Source of the DNA: CAZHJA01 sp964532865
GTDB taxonomy: Bacteria; Patescibacteriota; Microgenomatia; UBA1406; GWC2-37-13
Direction of reading: 5' to 3'
Assembly (NCBI GenBank): GCA_964532865.1
Contig: CAZHJA010000002.1
Span: 1-38,435 of the forward strand
Length of the DNA stretch: 38,435 nucleotides
A model generated the notes under the pieces. The model was not told the DNA's origin and searched no databases. It saw only the letters and a program-made list of their open reading frames with translations. Below are positions 5,912 through 14,836 of this stretch, in pieces. How positions within the stretch are numbered: the first letter of the stretch is position 1; every line of letters begins with the position of its first letter. A program made the position numbers and the translations under genes.

Positions 5912-7423
5912 TCAGTAAATAGTTGAATATTTCTTTTTTAAGTATTTTTTCCATGAAGTTGTGTTAAAGGAGTTTTTGCTTACTTTTTTAACCATGTCTT
6001 TAAAATCATACGAACTTCCATATTTATGAATATTATTTTGTAACCAATTTCTCAGTTTATTAATTCCCGATTTACTTTCAACAAGCTTATTAATACTCCC
6101 AATATCTTTTTCTATTAAATTCATCCAAATTGAGCTTAATACAGTGCCTATTGAATAAGTTGGAAAATATCCTATTAGTCCAGCACTCCAATGTATGTCT
6201 TGAAGAACTCCATCTTTATAATTTAAAGGCTTAATACCTAAATACTTTTTATAAAGCGCGTTCCATGCATCAGGCAAGTCTTTAACTTTAAGTTTTCCTT
6301 TTATTAAATCTTTTTCTAATTCAAAACGAATTAATATATGAAAATGATATGTAATTTCATCAGCATCAACTCTAATTAAACCTGGTGAAACAATGTTTAA
6401 ATATTTATATATATCTGAAGTACTGTATTTTTTATAATTTTCACCAAGCTTAATTAAATCTTTATGAATAAATTTAGCAAATCCATAAGATCTTGCAACA
6501 ATATTTTCCCAAAAACGCGATAATGATTCATGAATACTTAATGAATTTCCTCCGCTTAAAGGAGTAAACTCAAAATCAGCAATACTTTCAAGCTCGTATA
6601 ATGAGTGTCCAAATTCATGAATAGTTGCAGTTAAACTTGAAGCAAAATCCTTATCATGATACCATGTTGTAATTCTTACATCATTTGGGCCAAATCCTTG
6701 CGTAAATGGATGACTTGAAATATCCATCCTAAACCTATCTCTATCTGCTCCTAAATAATCAAGAACTGAATTATTAAGATTATTCATTTCATGCTTACTA
6801 TATATTTCACTAGATAATATATGTTTTGGAATATATTTTTTAGATTTATTAATATATGCAAGCATTTTAATTAAAGAGCCTTTTATAGAATCAAAATACA
6901 TATCAACATCATGCGTTGTCATACCATGCTCAAAATCATCAATATGAACGTCATATGGATGAGATTTATACCCAATAATCTCAGATTTCTCCTGACACAT
7001 CTTTATAATTTTGCCTAAAATTGGAGCAAAAGATTTAAAATCATCGTTATTTTTAGCATTTTCCCATATAGATTGCGCTTTGTTTGTAATTTCAGCACAT
7101 TTTTCAGTAAATTTAATAGGAAGCTTTTGATATTGATCTAAATCTTTTCTTAATATCCTTAAAACTCCTTTTTCATATACATTAAGATTTTTCTCTTCAC
7201 TTGCTTTATTAATAAGATAGACAAACTCTTTATCCAAGAAGAATTGTTGAATAAGTTTGGAAGCTTGAGCATGAGCCTTTCCTCTTGCAATAATTCCTTT
7301 TTTAGGCATGTATATTCTTGCGTCCCATCCTGCTAAACCATTAAGATAATGCAGGGACCATATTACTTTATATTTCTCCAAAACCTTTTTAATTATTTCA
7401 TTTTTAAAATATATATTTTTCAT
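5912..7423 (-). CDS. M32 family metallocarboxypeptidase
   Basis: A 503-residue zinc carboxypeptidase of the Taq type, removing C-terminal amino acids from peptides in the cytoplasm. The family signatures are present in order: DVRIT just before the catalytic region, the zinc motif HEFGH (first His at about residue 269) with Glu as the general base, HESLSRFWEN holding the third zinc ligand, and GLIGYFPTYSIG near 415. Length is normal. The frame opens at a TTG at 7438, inside rsmI, but the ATG at 7423, one base after the rsmI stop, is the better start. Probably co-transcribed with rsmI. Likely role: peptide recycling in an organism with poor amino-acid synthesis (inference). Confidence 0.93.
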   Translation of the reverse strand: MKNIYFKNEIIKKVLEKYKVIWSLHYLNGLAGWDARIYMPKKGIIARGKAHAQASKLIQQFFLDKEFVYLINKASEEKNLNVYEKGVLRILRKDLDQYQKLPIKFTEKCAEITNKAQSIWENAKNNDDFKSFAPILGKIIKMCQEKSEIIGYKSHPYDVHIDDFEHGMTTHDVDMYFDSIKGSLIKMLAYINKSKKYIPKHILSSEIYSKHEMNNLNNSVLDYLGADRDRFRMDISSHPFTQGFGPNDVRITTWYHDKDFASSLTATIHEFGHSLYELESIADFEFTPLSGGNSLSIHESLSRFWENIVARSYGFAKFIHKDLIKLGENYKKYSTSDIYKYLNIVSPGLIRVDADEITYHFHILIRFELEKDLIKGKLKVKDLPDAWNALYKKYLGIKPLNYKDGVLQDIHWSAGLIGYFPTYSIGTVLSSIWMNLIEKDIGSINKLVESKSGINKLRNWLQNNIHKYGSSYDFKDMVKKVSKNSFNTTSWKKYLKKKYSTIY

Positions 7424-7424
7424 G

Positions 7425-8108
7425 TTATTTAAGTACAATAGTTATTTCTCCTTTATATTCTTCATTTAACAATTTACTAATTTTCCCTCTTTTAATGTTT
7501 TCATGCTTTTTAGTCATTTCCGAGCATATTGAAACATCAAAATTATAATTAAAAGAGTTTAAAATATTTAAAGTTTTATTTATTCTTTTTGCTGATTCAT
7601 AAAATACAAAAAGCATATCTGGAAATTCTTTCTTTACATTTACTAATTTATTTAATATTTTTTTAATTTCTGATTCTTTTTTAGGAAAATACCCAAAATA
7701 TGTAAAATGTTTTGGGTTAAATCCAGAATAAACAACTGCTGTTAATACTGCAGAAGGCCCAGGTACAACTTCAAAAGGAATGTTATTTCTAATACATAGT
7801 TTAACAAGCATATAACCTGGGTCTGATATTAAAGGCATTCCTGATTCAGATATTAAACTTATTGTTTTGTCTTCTTTTAAATATTTTAAAATCTGGGGTA
7901 TTTTTTCCAATTCTTTTTCTTTAAAATACGAAACAAAGAAAAGATTTTTCTTTGTTTTAAGGCTATTTCTTTCTTTTAATAAATTTATTAATCTTTTAGC
8001 AGATCTTGTATCTTCGGCCAAAATAATATCTGAATTTGAAAAAGCATTAAGCTGACGAATAGAGATATCTTTAATATTTCCAATAGGAGTTCCTACTATG
8101 TATAACAT
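7425..8108 (-). CDS. rsmI: 16S rRNA 2'-O-ribose methyltransferase RsmI
   Basis: A 227-residue member of the tetrapyrrole-methylase-fold family that methylates the ribose of C1402 in 16S rRNA using S-adenosylmethionine. Seen: VGTPIGNIKD near the N-terminus (SAM-binding GxPxGN loop), LAEDTRSAKRLI, SESGMPLISDPGY, and PGPSAVLTAVVYSG. It is shorter than the E. coli protein (about 286) because the C-terminal extension is missing, common in reduced genomes. A TATACT box six bases before the ATG predicts a leaderless mRNA. The carboxypeptidase gene follows one base after the stop. Confidence 0.93.
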   Translation of the reverse strand: MLYIVGTPIGNIKDISIRQLNAFSNSDIILAEDTRSAKRLINLLKERNSLKTKKNLFFVSYFKEKELEKIPQILKYLKEDKTISLISESGMPLISDPGYMLVKLCIRNNIPFEVVPGPSAVLTAVVYSGFNPKHFTYFGYFPKKESEIKKILNKLVNVKKEFPDMLFVFYESAKRINKTLNILNSFNYNFDVSICSEMTKKHENIKRGKISKLLNEEYKGEITIVLK

Positions 8109-8114
8109 GGGTAT

Positions 8115-8120
8115 AGTATA
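8115..8120 (-). promoter_or_regulatory. -10 box of rsmI
   Basis: TATACT on the minus strand, six bases before the rsmI ATG; leaderless mRNA expected. Confidence 0.5.
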
Positions 8121-8130
8121 CCTAGAATGT

Positions 8131-8739
8131 TTATGAATTATTATCTTTTATTAAGGTTTTCTTTTTATGTTTAAAAACAAAGTTAGCTATTATAAATCCA
8201 CCTATAAGAAGAATTGTAAATCCAATAGTAACAAGCTCGAAATATTCATTTAAAAATGTTTTAATTGTGGCACCAAACAAGAAAATTAAAGTACCTACAA
8301 TAAAAAATCTTCCACCTCTTCCAATAATAGAAGCTATAATAAATCGTTTAAAATCTAAATCAAATAATCCTGCAGAAACCGAAAATACTTTATATGGTAT
8401 TGGACTAAAAGCAGCAACAATAACAGCCCAGACATCATATTTTTTATAATAAAGCTTTACGTTATATAGTTTTTGTTCAGATATAAACTTGTAAACTATT
8501 TTTTTACCTCCTTTATTACCAATAAAAAATCCAAAAACACCTCCAATTACAGACCCTAATGTTGTAATAAGCGCATAAAACAATGCAAGAGGAGGATTTA
8601 ATATTGCAAGTGGTATCATAACAAGATCCGGAGGAACTGGAAAGAAAGAAGACTCGGCAAAAGATAATAAAAAAAGTCCCAACAATGCATAATCAGAACT
8701 AACTATACATTCTGCAAACTGCATTATTGCTTCTTTCAT
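8131..8739 (-). CDS. DedA/YqaA-family membrane protein
   Basis: A 202-residue polytopic membrane protein of the DedA (SNARE-associated/VTT) superfamily. Seen: an N-terminal hydrophobic helix followed by FAESSFFPVPPDLVMIPL (about 27-44), the family's re-entrant loop with an acidic residue and prolines; a Gly-rich GSVIGGVFGFFIGNKGG segment; a FSPIPYKVFSVSAGLF motif (about 110-126); GRGGRFF near 140; and a C-terminal helix. Family members move phospholipids or undecaprenyl phosphate across the membrane. The exact substrate here is unknown. A TATACT box six bases before the ATG suggests its own leaderless transcript. Confidence 0.85.
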   Translation of the reverse strand: MKEAIMQFAECIVSSDYALLGLFLLSFAESSFFPVPPDLVMIPLAILNPPLALFYALITTLGSVIGGVFGFFIGNKGGKKIVYKFISEQKLYNVKLYYKKYDVWAVIVAAFSPIPYKVFSVSAGLFDLDFKRFIIASIIGRGGRFFIVGTLIFLFGATIKTFLNEYFELVTIGFTILLIGGFIIANFVFKHKKKTLIKDNNS

Positions 8740-8745
8740 TTAGTA

Positions 8746-8751
8746 AGTATA
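8746..8751 (-). promoter_or_regulatory. -10 box of the DedA-family gene
   Basis: TATACT on the minus strand, six bases before the ATG at 8739. Confidence 0.5.
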
Positions 8752-8780
8752 CAAAAATTTATAAAAAGATGAATATAAAA

Positions 8781-9008
8781 TTACTGTGAAGGATGTTTAT
8801 CTTTAATTGGATCTTTATTAGTTTTTGCTTTATCTATAGCGGCTTGAACTTCGTCTAAACGATTACAACCACCAAATCGCTTATCTTTAAAAATGTTTTC
8901 TACCATTTCAGGATGTTTACGAACTATATATAGGAGATAACAACCACCATCACGAAGACAAAATGGATGCTTACATGTTCGTTTTCTTTCAATATCATTT
9001 TGACTCAT
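8781..9008 (-). CDS. small Cys-containing hypothetical protein
   Basis: A 75-residue hydrophilic protein with four cysteines (about 12, 17, 23 and 48) and several histidines in the N-terminal two thirds (CKHPFCLRDGGC), so a zinc or iron-sulfur site is possible. The C-terminal tail is Lys/Asp-rich. An extended TGATATAAT box ends nine bases before the ATG, so it has its own near-leaderless transcript. No family recognised. Confidence 0.6.
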   Translation of the reverse strand: MSQNDIERKRTCKHPFCLRDGGCYLLYIVRKHPEMVENIFKDKRFGGCNRLDEVQAAIDKAKTNKDPIKDKHPSQ

Positions 9009-9017
9009 ATAAACGAA

Positions 9018-9026
9018 ATTATATCA
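9018..9026 (-). promoter_or_regulatory. extended -10 box
   Basis: TGATATAAT on the minus strand, nine bases before the ATG at 9008; a weak TTGTTG -35 candidate lies 16 bases further up. Confidence 0.55.
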
Positions 9027-9046
9027 TATTTACTTATTCCAACAAC

Positions 9047-9259
9047 TTAATGTGTATCTTTAAGATCAATTTCTACATCTTCTACTTGAATGGGTTTAAA
9101 TCTTATTGCGTTGCATGATGTACAGTGAATTTTATACTCAATCCTTCTTATATCTTGTCCATCCATACAATACAACAGTGCCAATAAAACATCAATTGGA
9201 ACATAATCAGCAATCAAATCAATATCCTTAATAATTTCAGGCGTTTTTGAGAATTCCAT
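9047..9259 (-). CDS. small hypothetical protein, 70 aa
   Basis: A 70-residue acidic protein started at the ATG at 9259 rather than the TTG at 9265: TATAAT at 9266-9271 lies exactly six bases before that ATG. A CTSC pair in the C-terminal third (near 46-49) and an earlier single Cys could bind metal. Sequence around YVPIDVLLALLYCMDGQDIRRIEY is a plausible small fold. No family recognised. Divergent from uvrB, with about 80 bases shared by both promoters. Confidence 0.6.
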   Translation of the reverse strand: MEFSKTPEIIKDIDLIADYVPIDVLLALLYCMDGQDIRRIEYKIHCTSCNAIRFKPIQVEDVEIDLKDTH

Positions 9260-9265
9260 CTTCAA

Positions 9266-9271
9266 ATTATA
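9266..9271 (-). promoter_or_regulatory. -10 box of the 70-aa gene
   Basis: TATAAT on the minus strand, six bases before the ATG at 9259; this fixes the start. Confidence 0.5.
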
Positions 9272-9323
9272 TATTCATTTATCCAAATATCAAATACATG
9301 TACTAAAATTCTATTTATAAACG

Positions 9324-9332
9324 TGATATAAT
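9324..9332 (+). promoter_or_regulatory. extended -10 box of uvrB-uvrA
   Basis: TGATATAAT; the uvrB ATG follows after nine bases, so the leader should be two to three bases at most. No clear -35. Confidence 0.6.
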
Positions 9333-9341
9333 TAACTCTTT

Positions 9342-11354
9342 ATGTTTAATTTAAAATCTTCATTTAAACCAACAGGAGATCAGCCTCAAGCTATTAATAA
9401 ATTAGTAAAAGGAATTCAAAATGGATTTAAAAATCAGGTTTTACTTGGAGTTACAGGATCTGGAAAAACTTTTACAATGGCAAATATAATAAATAATCTA
9501 AACATGCCTGCTCTTATTATCTCACATAATAAAACACTTGCCGGACAGCTTTATCAAGAAATGAGAGATTTTTTTCCTAATAATTCTGTTTCATATTTTG
9601 TTTCATATTACGACTACTATCAGCCAGAAGCATATATGCCAACTACCGATACATATATTGAAAAAGAGGCTGATATTAATGAATTAATTGAAAAACTTAG
9701 ACTTCAATCAACAACAAATATATTAACTAAAAAAGACGCTATTGTAATTGCCTCGGTTTCTTGCATATATAATATTGGTTCACCTCATGAATATGGCAAT
9801 TTTGTACTTGAAATAGAAAAAGGGAATAAGGCGTCAATTAGTAAATATTCAACAAGACTTGCAGAGCTTCAATATAAAAGAAGTGAGTTTGATTTTAAAA
9901 GAGGAACTTTTAGAATAAGGGGTAACAGAATTGATATATACCCTGCTTATGAAGATATAGGATATAGAATTACTATTGAAAAAGACATTGTTTGTAAAAT
10001 TATTCCTTTTAAACCAATAACAGGTAATAGGATATCTAATATAAAGAAGATTGATAGAATAATAATTTATCCAGCTAAACAATATCTGGTAAATAATACT
10101 GCTATAGAAAAAGCTGAAAGCATGATACGAAGAGATTTAAAAAAGGAACATAGTGAACTTAAAAGAAAAAAGAAAAACATTGAGGCAGAAAGACTATTAA
10201 AAAGAGTTAATTATGATTTGGAAATGATAAAAGAAGTGGGATATGTAGGTGGAATTGAAAATTATTCAAGATATTTTGATGGAAGATTAAAAGGTGATCC
10301 ACCTTATAGTCTTCTAGACTATTTTAAATCATCATATAAGAACAATTTTTTAGTGTTTATTGATGAATCTCATATGACTGTGCCTCAACTTAGAGGAATG
10401 TATAATGGAGATCATTCAAGAAAACAAACACTTATTGATTTTGGATTTAGATTACAAGCAGCACTTGATAATAGACCATTAAAATTTGAAGAATTCTATA
10501 AAATCCCCCCGCACATAATTTATACATCAGCAACTCCAGATGTTTGGGAACTTAATATCTCAAATAAAAGACTAGTTGAACAATTAATAAGGCCAACTGG
10601 AATTATAGATCCAAAAATTACAATAAAAGGGTCTAGTAATGAAGTTTCTGATTTAATAATTGAAATTGAAAAAAGAATAAAAAGTAAAGAAAAAGTTCTT
10701 GTAACAACTCTTACTAAAAAAATAGCAGAAGATTTAGTTGATTATCTTAAAGAAAAAAATATTCAAGCAGAATATCTTCATTCTGATATAAAAACATTAG
10801 TTAGATCCGACATACTGGACAACTTAAGAAAAGGCGAATTTGATGTGTTAATTGGAGTAAATTTATTAAGAGAAGGACTTGATCTTCCTGAAGTAAGCTT
10901 AGTTGCCATACTTGACGCAGATAAAGAGGGCTTTTTAAGGTCAAAAACAGCTCTTATACAAACAATGGGAAGAGCTTCAAGAAATATAAAGGGTGAAGTA
11001 ATAATATATGCAGATAAGATAACTAAATCAATAAAAAATGCTGTTTTGGAAATTAAAAGAAGAAGAAACGTTCAAATTAAATACAATAAAAAGCATAATA
11101 TTATACCTAAAACCATATACAAACCAATAAGAGAAAAAATAATTGAAAAAGATGAAGAATTTTTAATATCTGATAGAAATATTTCTAAATATGATAGTAA
11201 ATACTTAAAAAGTATAAAAGCTCAATCAGTTACTCCATATGACAAAAAAAAGCTTATTAAACAACTTGAAAAACAAATGAAAAAAAGTGCAGAAAGTTTG
11301 AATTTTGAACTGGCAATTGAAATAAGAAATAAAGTAAAAGAATTAAAAAATTAA
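9342..11354 (+). CDS. uvrB: UvrB, excinuclease ABC subunit B
   Basis: A 670-residue helicase-like ATPase that receives damaged DNA from UvrA, verifies the lesion and positions UvrC. Seen in order: Walker A GVTGSGKTFTMAN (about 38-50); the damage-probing beta-hairpin region SYYDYYQPEAYMPTTDTYIEK (split here as YYDYYQPEAYMP and TTDTYIEKEADIN, about 92-115); the DEAD-box-like DESH with TVPQLRGMYNGDHSRK (about 340-360); helicase motif VI QTMGRASRN; and a C-terminal UVR domain (about 632-670) that contacts UvrC. Full length for the family. It heads a two-gene operon with uvrA, 15 bases downstream. Confidence 0.98.
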   Translation: MFNLKSSFKPTGDQPQAINKLVKGIQNGFKNQVLLGVTGSGKTFTMANIINNLNMPALIISHNKTLAGQLYQEMRDFFPNNSVSYFVSYYDYYQPEAYMPTTDTYIEKEADINELIEKLRLQSTTNILTKKDAIVIASVSCIYNIGSPHEYGNFVLEIEKGNKASISKYSTRLAELQYKRSEFDFKRGTFRIRGNRIDIYPAYEDIGYRITIEKDIVCKIIPFKPITGNRISNIKKIDRIIIYPAKQYLVNNTAIEKAESMIRRDLKKEHSELKRKKKNIEAERLLKRVNYDLEMIKEVGYVGGIENYSRYFDGRLKGDPPYSLLDYFKSSYKNNFLVFIDESHMTVPQLRGMYNGDHSRKQTLIDFGFRLQAALDNRPLKFEEFYKIPPHIIYTSATPDVWELNISNKRLVEQLIRPTGIIDPKITIKGSSNEVSDLIIEIEKRIKSKEKVLVTTLTKKIAEDLVDYLKEKNIQAEYLHSDIKTLVRSDILDNLRKGEFDVLIGVNLLREGLDLPEVSLVAILDADKEGFLRSKTALIQTMGRASRNIKGEVIIYADKITKSIKNAVLEIKRRRNVQIKYNKKHNIIPKTIYKPIREKIIEKDEEFLISDRNISKYDSKYLKSIKAQSVTPYDKKKLIKQLEKQMKKSAESLNFELAIEIRNKVKELKN

Positions 11355-11369
11355 TTATTAATTATTTTT

Positions 11370-14249
11370 ATGAAGAATAAAATAATAATAAAAGGAGCAA
11401 GAGAACATAATTTAAAAAATATTAATCTTGCACTTCCAAAAAATAAATTAATTGTAATTACTGGAGTATCTGGATCAGGAAAATCATCTCTTGCTTTTGA
11501 CACTATATATGCTGAGGGACAAAGAAGATATGTTGAATCATTATCTTCATATGCAAGACAATTTTTAGGAATTATGAATAAGCCTGATGTTGAATTAATT
11601 GAAGGGCTTTCTCCAGCCATTTCTATTGATCAAAAAAGCACCTCACATAATCCAAGATCAACTGTTGGAACAATTACTGAAATATATGATTACTTACGGC
11701 TTCTTTTTGCACGTATTGGTCATCCTCATTGTCCTAAATGCAATGTTGAAATAACTAAGCTTTCTTTAGATGAAATTGTATTAAAAATTATAAAGCAAAT
11801 AACTAAAGCTGTTGGTGAAAATAAAATTAAACCTCATACGTTTAAACTTTACAGTCCTGTTATTAGACAAAAAAAAGGTGAATTTAAAGATCTAATTAAA
11901 AACATAAGAAGCAAGGGATTTATGAATATTAGGATAGATGGAGAATTAAAAAATATTGATAGTGAGATTAATATTTTAAAAAATAATAAGCATAATATTG
12001 AAGTCGAAACAGATTCAATAAGCGTGCAATATAAAGATATTAAAGATAACATTTTTCTTTCAAATTTAAAATCTAGACTTACAACGTCAGTTGAACAATC
12101 ATTAAATCTTTCAGATGGACTTGTAGTTTTAAAAGGAAAAAAAGAAATACTTTTTTCTGAACATTTTTCTTGCCCTATATGTAATTTATCCTTGCCTGAA
12201 ATTGAACCTAGAATGTTTTCTTTTAATTCTCCACTTGGCGCATGTGTTAGGTGTAAAGGGATAGGTACAATATACCGCATTGACCCTGATTTATTACTTA
12301 ATAAAAACTTAAGTATTAATGAAGGTGCGATATTGCCTTTTAACAGGCTTTATTCTCAAGACACGTGGTTTATAAGATTGTTAAAAACCGTTGCAAGTGA
12401 TGAGAATATTGATTTGAATATGTCTTTAAAAGATTTTTCACCTGAGAAAATAAATATTTTACTTTATGGAACTAAAAAAACATATGAAGTTTATGGAAAA
12501 AATAGATATGGAAGGATGACAAAAATATATGAAAAATTCTTGGGTATTGTTAATGTTTTAGAAATGCGTTTCTTTGAAGCTGGAAAAGATATTGAAGGTT
12601 TTGAAATTAATAAATATATTAAAGAAGAGGTATGTCCCAAGTGTCAAGGAAAAAGATTAAAACCTGAAGTTCTTTCAATTACAATTGATAATAAAAATAT
12701 CTCTTATATTTCAGATAAATCAATTGATAAGCTTATTAATTATTTTATTAATGACATTAATAATAAATTAAATGAATATGAAAAACACGTTTCAAAACAT
12801 ATTTTAAAAGAGATTATTGTACGACTTAATTTTCTTTCAAATGTAGGTCTTTCATATTTAACAATATCAAGAACAGCAAAGACACTGTCTGGAGGAGAGC
12901 TTCAAAGAATTAGACTTGCTTCCCAAATTGGAACTGGGTTAACTGGAGTATTATATGTACTGGACGAACCATCAATTGGTCTTCATCCAAAAGATGTCTC
13001 AGCTCTTATTAAGACATTAATAAGTCTTAAAGACATGGGAAATACTGTAATTATTGTTGAACATGATAGAGAAACTATTGAAAGCGCTGACTTTACAGTT
13101 GAACTTGGCCCAAAAGCTGGAAATGATGGGGGTAAAGTTATTTTTGCTGGAAGTGTAAAAGACATGAAAAAGTGCAAAAATTCATTAACAGGAAAATATT
13201 TATCTAAAAAGAAAATTATCCCAATTAATACAAATAAATTGTATAGAAATAAAGGTCAAATTGAACTTATGGGAGCAAAACAATATAATTTAAAAAATAT
13301 AAATATTAAATTGCCTCTTGGAAATTTAATTGCTGTTACTGGAGTTTCTGGTTCTGGAAAATCATCTCTTATTGTAGAAACCTTATATCCTGCACTAAAG
13401 TACTATATTAACGGCTTTTATAATGAAAGCATTGGTGAGTTTTCTAAACTTTTAGGATACCACTATCTTGAGCGAGTTTACATGGTTGACCAATCTCCTA
13501 TAGGTAGAACTCCAAGATCTAATCCCGCAACATACACAGGGTTTTTTGACACTATTCGAGATGTATTTGCAGAAACAATAGAAAGCAAAGCAAGAGGTTT
13601 TAAAAAAGGAAGGTTTTCTTTTAATGTTAAAGGGGGAAGATGTGAAAAATGCCAAGGCGCTGGAGTAATTAAGATAATGATGCAGTTTTTGCCTGATATT
13701 TATGTTAAATGTGATGTTTGTCAGGGAAATAGATACAATAATGAAACTCTTGAAATTAAATATAAAGGGAAAACTATATTTGATATTTTATCTATGACTA
13801 TTGATGAAGCTTCCCAATTTTTTAAAAATCATTTTAAGATTTACCAAAAAACAAGGTTTTTACAGGATGTTGGATTAGGATATATTCGGCTTGGACAACC
13901 AGCACCTACTTTTTCAGGAGGTGAAGCTCAAAGAATAAAGCTTGCTAATGAACTTTCAAAAAGAGATACAGGAAAAACACTGTATATTCTTGATGAGCCT
14001 ACAACAGGATTGCATTTTTACGATATTGAAAAGCTTCTTTCTACTCTTTATAAGCTTGTTGAAAAGGGAAATACAGTAATAATTATAGAACACAATCTAG
14101 ATGTAATTAAAAACTGTCAATATATTATTGATCTTGGTCCAGGCGCAGGTGATAAAGGAGGAAGGGTTGTTTACAAAGGTGAAACATTAAAGATTTTAAA
14201 TAATAAATCTTCATTTACTGCAAAATATTTAAAAAAACATATTAAATAA
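11370..14249 (+). CDS. uvrA: UvrA, excinuclease ABC subunit A
   Basis: A 959-residue damage-sensing ABC ATPase, full length. Seen: first Walker A GVSGSGKSSLAFDT (about 32-45); CPKC zinc pair near 121; a second zinc module with CPIC and CVRC pairs around GIGTIYRIDPDLL (about 269-310); first ABC signature LSGGELQRIRLASQIG and Walker B VLYVLDEPSIGLHP (about 505-535); second Walker A GVSGSGKSSLIVET (about 657-670); the CEKCQGAG...CDVCQGNRY zinc finger (about 757-790); and second signature FSGGEAQRIKLANEL with Walker B. No SD site is visible before its ATG; it follows uvrB closely and is probably co-transcribed. Confidence 0.98.
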   Translation: MKNKIIIKGAREHNLKNINLALPKNKLIVITGVSGSGKSSLAFDTIYAEGQRRYVESLSSYARQFLGIMNKPDVELIEGLSPAISIDQKSTSHNPRSTVGTITEIYDYLRLLFARIGHPHCPKCNVEITKLSLDEIVLKIIKQITKAVGENKIKPHTFKLYSPVIRQKKGEFKDLIKNIRSKGFMNIRIDGELKNIDSEINILKNNKHNIEVETDSISVQYKDIKDNIFLSNLKSRLTTSVEQSLNLSDGLVVLKGKKEILFSEHFSCPICNLSLPEIEPRMFSFNSPLGACVRCKGIGTIYRIDPDLLLNKNLSINEGAILPFNRLYSQDTWFIRLLKTVASDENIDLNMSLKDFSPEKINILLYGTKKTYEVYGKNRYGRMTKIYEKFLGIVNVLEMRFFEAGKDIEGFEINKYIKEEVCPKCQGKRLKPEVLSITIDNKNISYISDKSIDKLINYFINDINNKLNEYEKHVSKHILKEIIVRLNFLSNVGLSYLTISRTAKTLSGGELQRIRLASQIGTGLTGVLYVLDEPSIGLHPKDVSALIKTLISLKDMGNTVIIVEHDRETIESADFTVELGPKAGNDGGKVIFAGSVKDMKKCKNSLTGKYLSKKKIIPINTNKLYRNKGQIELMGAKQYNLKNINIKLPLGNLIAVTGVSGSGKSSLIVETLYPALKYYINGFYNESIGEFSKLLGYHYLERVYMVDQSPIGRTPRSNPATYTGFFDTIRDVFAETIESKARGFKKGRFSFNVKGGRCEKCQGAGVIKIMMQFLPDIYVKCDVCQGNRYNNETLEIKYKGKTIFDILSMTIDEASQFFKNHFKIYQKTRFLQDVGLGYIRLGQPAPTFSGGEAQRIKLANELSKRDTGKTLYILDEPTTGLHFYDIEKLLSTLYKLVEKGNTVIIIEHNLDVIKNCQYIIDLGPGAGDKGGRVVYKGETLKILNNKSSFTAKYLKKHIK

Positions 14250-14262
14250 TTAAACAGTATTT

Positions 14263-14288
14263 AATATTATTACTTTAATATTTTTATC
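14263..14288 (+). terminator. possible weak terminator after uvrA
   Basis: An all-A/T inverted repeat, AATATTA (14263-14269) and TAATATT (14276-14282), with a 6-base loop, followed by TTTATC. It lies between convergent genes. The A/T-only stem makes this a weak call. Confidence 0.3.
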
Positions 14289-14532
14289 TTCTCTCTATTT
14301 TTCTAATTCCATTTGGCCAAATTCCCATAGCTTTATTTTTAATTTCAGTTGGATTTACAGTAGGCAAACTTAAACCATAAATAAGACGTCTAAAATTCTC
14401 TCTGTCTGTTTTCCAATTTTCTCCCGGTCCAGTCAATGAAAAATCATGAAATAATCTATGATAAATAGCACGTATATATATAAAGCTTTGTGATAAATCA
14501 AGTTCTGGGTTTATACGATTTTTATTACTCAT
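14284..14532 (-). CDS. small hypothetical protein, 82 aa
   Basis: An 82-residue basic protein with no membrane segment (FIYIRAIYHRLFHDFSL, then GENWKTDRENFRRLIYGLSL). Its Trp, Arg and His content and well-formed helices suggest a real gene; no family recognised. It is convergent with uvrA and divergent from the frameshifted small gene at 14580. A TATAAT box lies 15 bases before the ATG, and another abuts the ATG itself. Confidence 0.6.
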   Translation of the reverse strand: MSNKNRINPELDLSQSFIYIRAIYHRLFHDFSLTGPGENWKTDRENFRRLIYGLSLPTVNPTEIKNKAMGIWPNGIRKIERR

Positions 14533-14565
14533 ATTATATGATGATGTATTATATAAAAAATATTA

Positions 14566-14571
14566 TATAAT
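14566..14571 (+). promoter_or_regulatory. -10 box before the frameshifted small gene
   Basis: TATAAT eight bases before the ATG at 14580. Confidence 0.45.
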
Positions 14572-14579
14572 ATCTATAT

Positions 14580-14772
14580 ATGAGAAGGTACGTTGATAAT
14601 GAAATTTACCCTTTAACTGAAGTCTCATTGGGCGACAAAAAAGTTCTTGGCTAATTTAGTTCGCCTTGGACAAGCCTTAGAAATCGCTCTTAAACCCTTA
14701 AAAGCTACTCCAAAACAACTTTCATCATTTGGTGTTACAATAAGGCAAATTCCTTTTCCTAGGATTTTCTGA
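14580..14772 (+). pseudogene. small gene with a one-base frameshift
   Basis: The ATG at 14580 reads 24 codons (MRRYVDNEIYPLTEVSLGDKK) to a TAA at 14652-14654. In the next register, protein-like sequence continues from the same spot (KKFLANLVRLGQALEIALK, then PLKATPKQLSSFGVTIRQ) to a TGA at 14770-14772. The switch falls at a run of six A (14637-14642). Losing or adding one A joins both halves into a product of about 64 residues. Causes: true inactivation, a homopolymer sequencing error, or +1 frameshifting. No family recognised. Confidence 0.55.
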
Positions 14773-14824
14773 TATAAATTCGAACAGAGATTAAGAATTA
14801 CAGAATATTACTACTATTTTATTC

Positions 14825-14830
14825 TATAAT
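14825..14830 (+). promoter_or_regulatory. -10 box of the transglutaminase-like gene
   Basis: TATAAT exactly six bases before the ATG at 14837; leaderless mRNA expected. Confidence 0.55.
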
Positions 14831-14836
14831 TATTAA

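Noticed and set aside
14637..14642. Programmed -1 frameshift at the A run in the small gene
   Set aside because: The continuing frame lies at +1, and the -1 frame meets a stop within a few codons.
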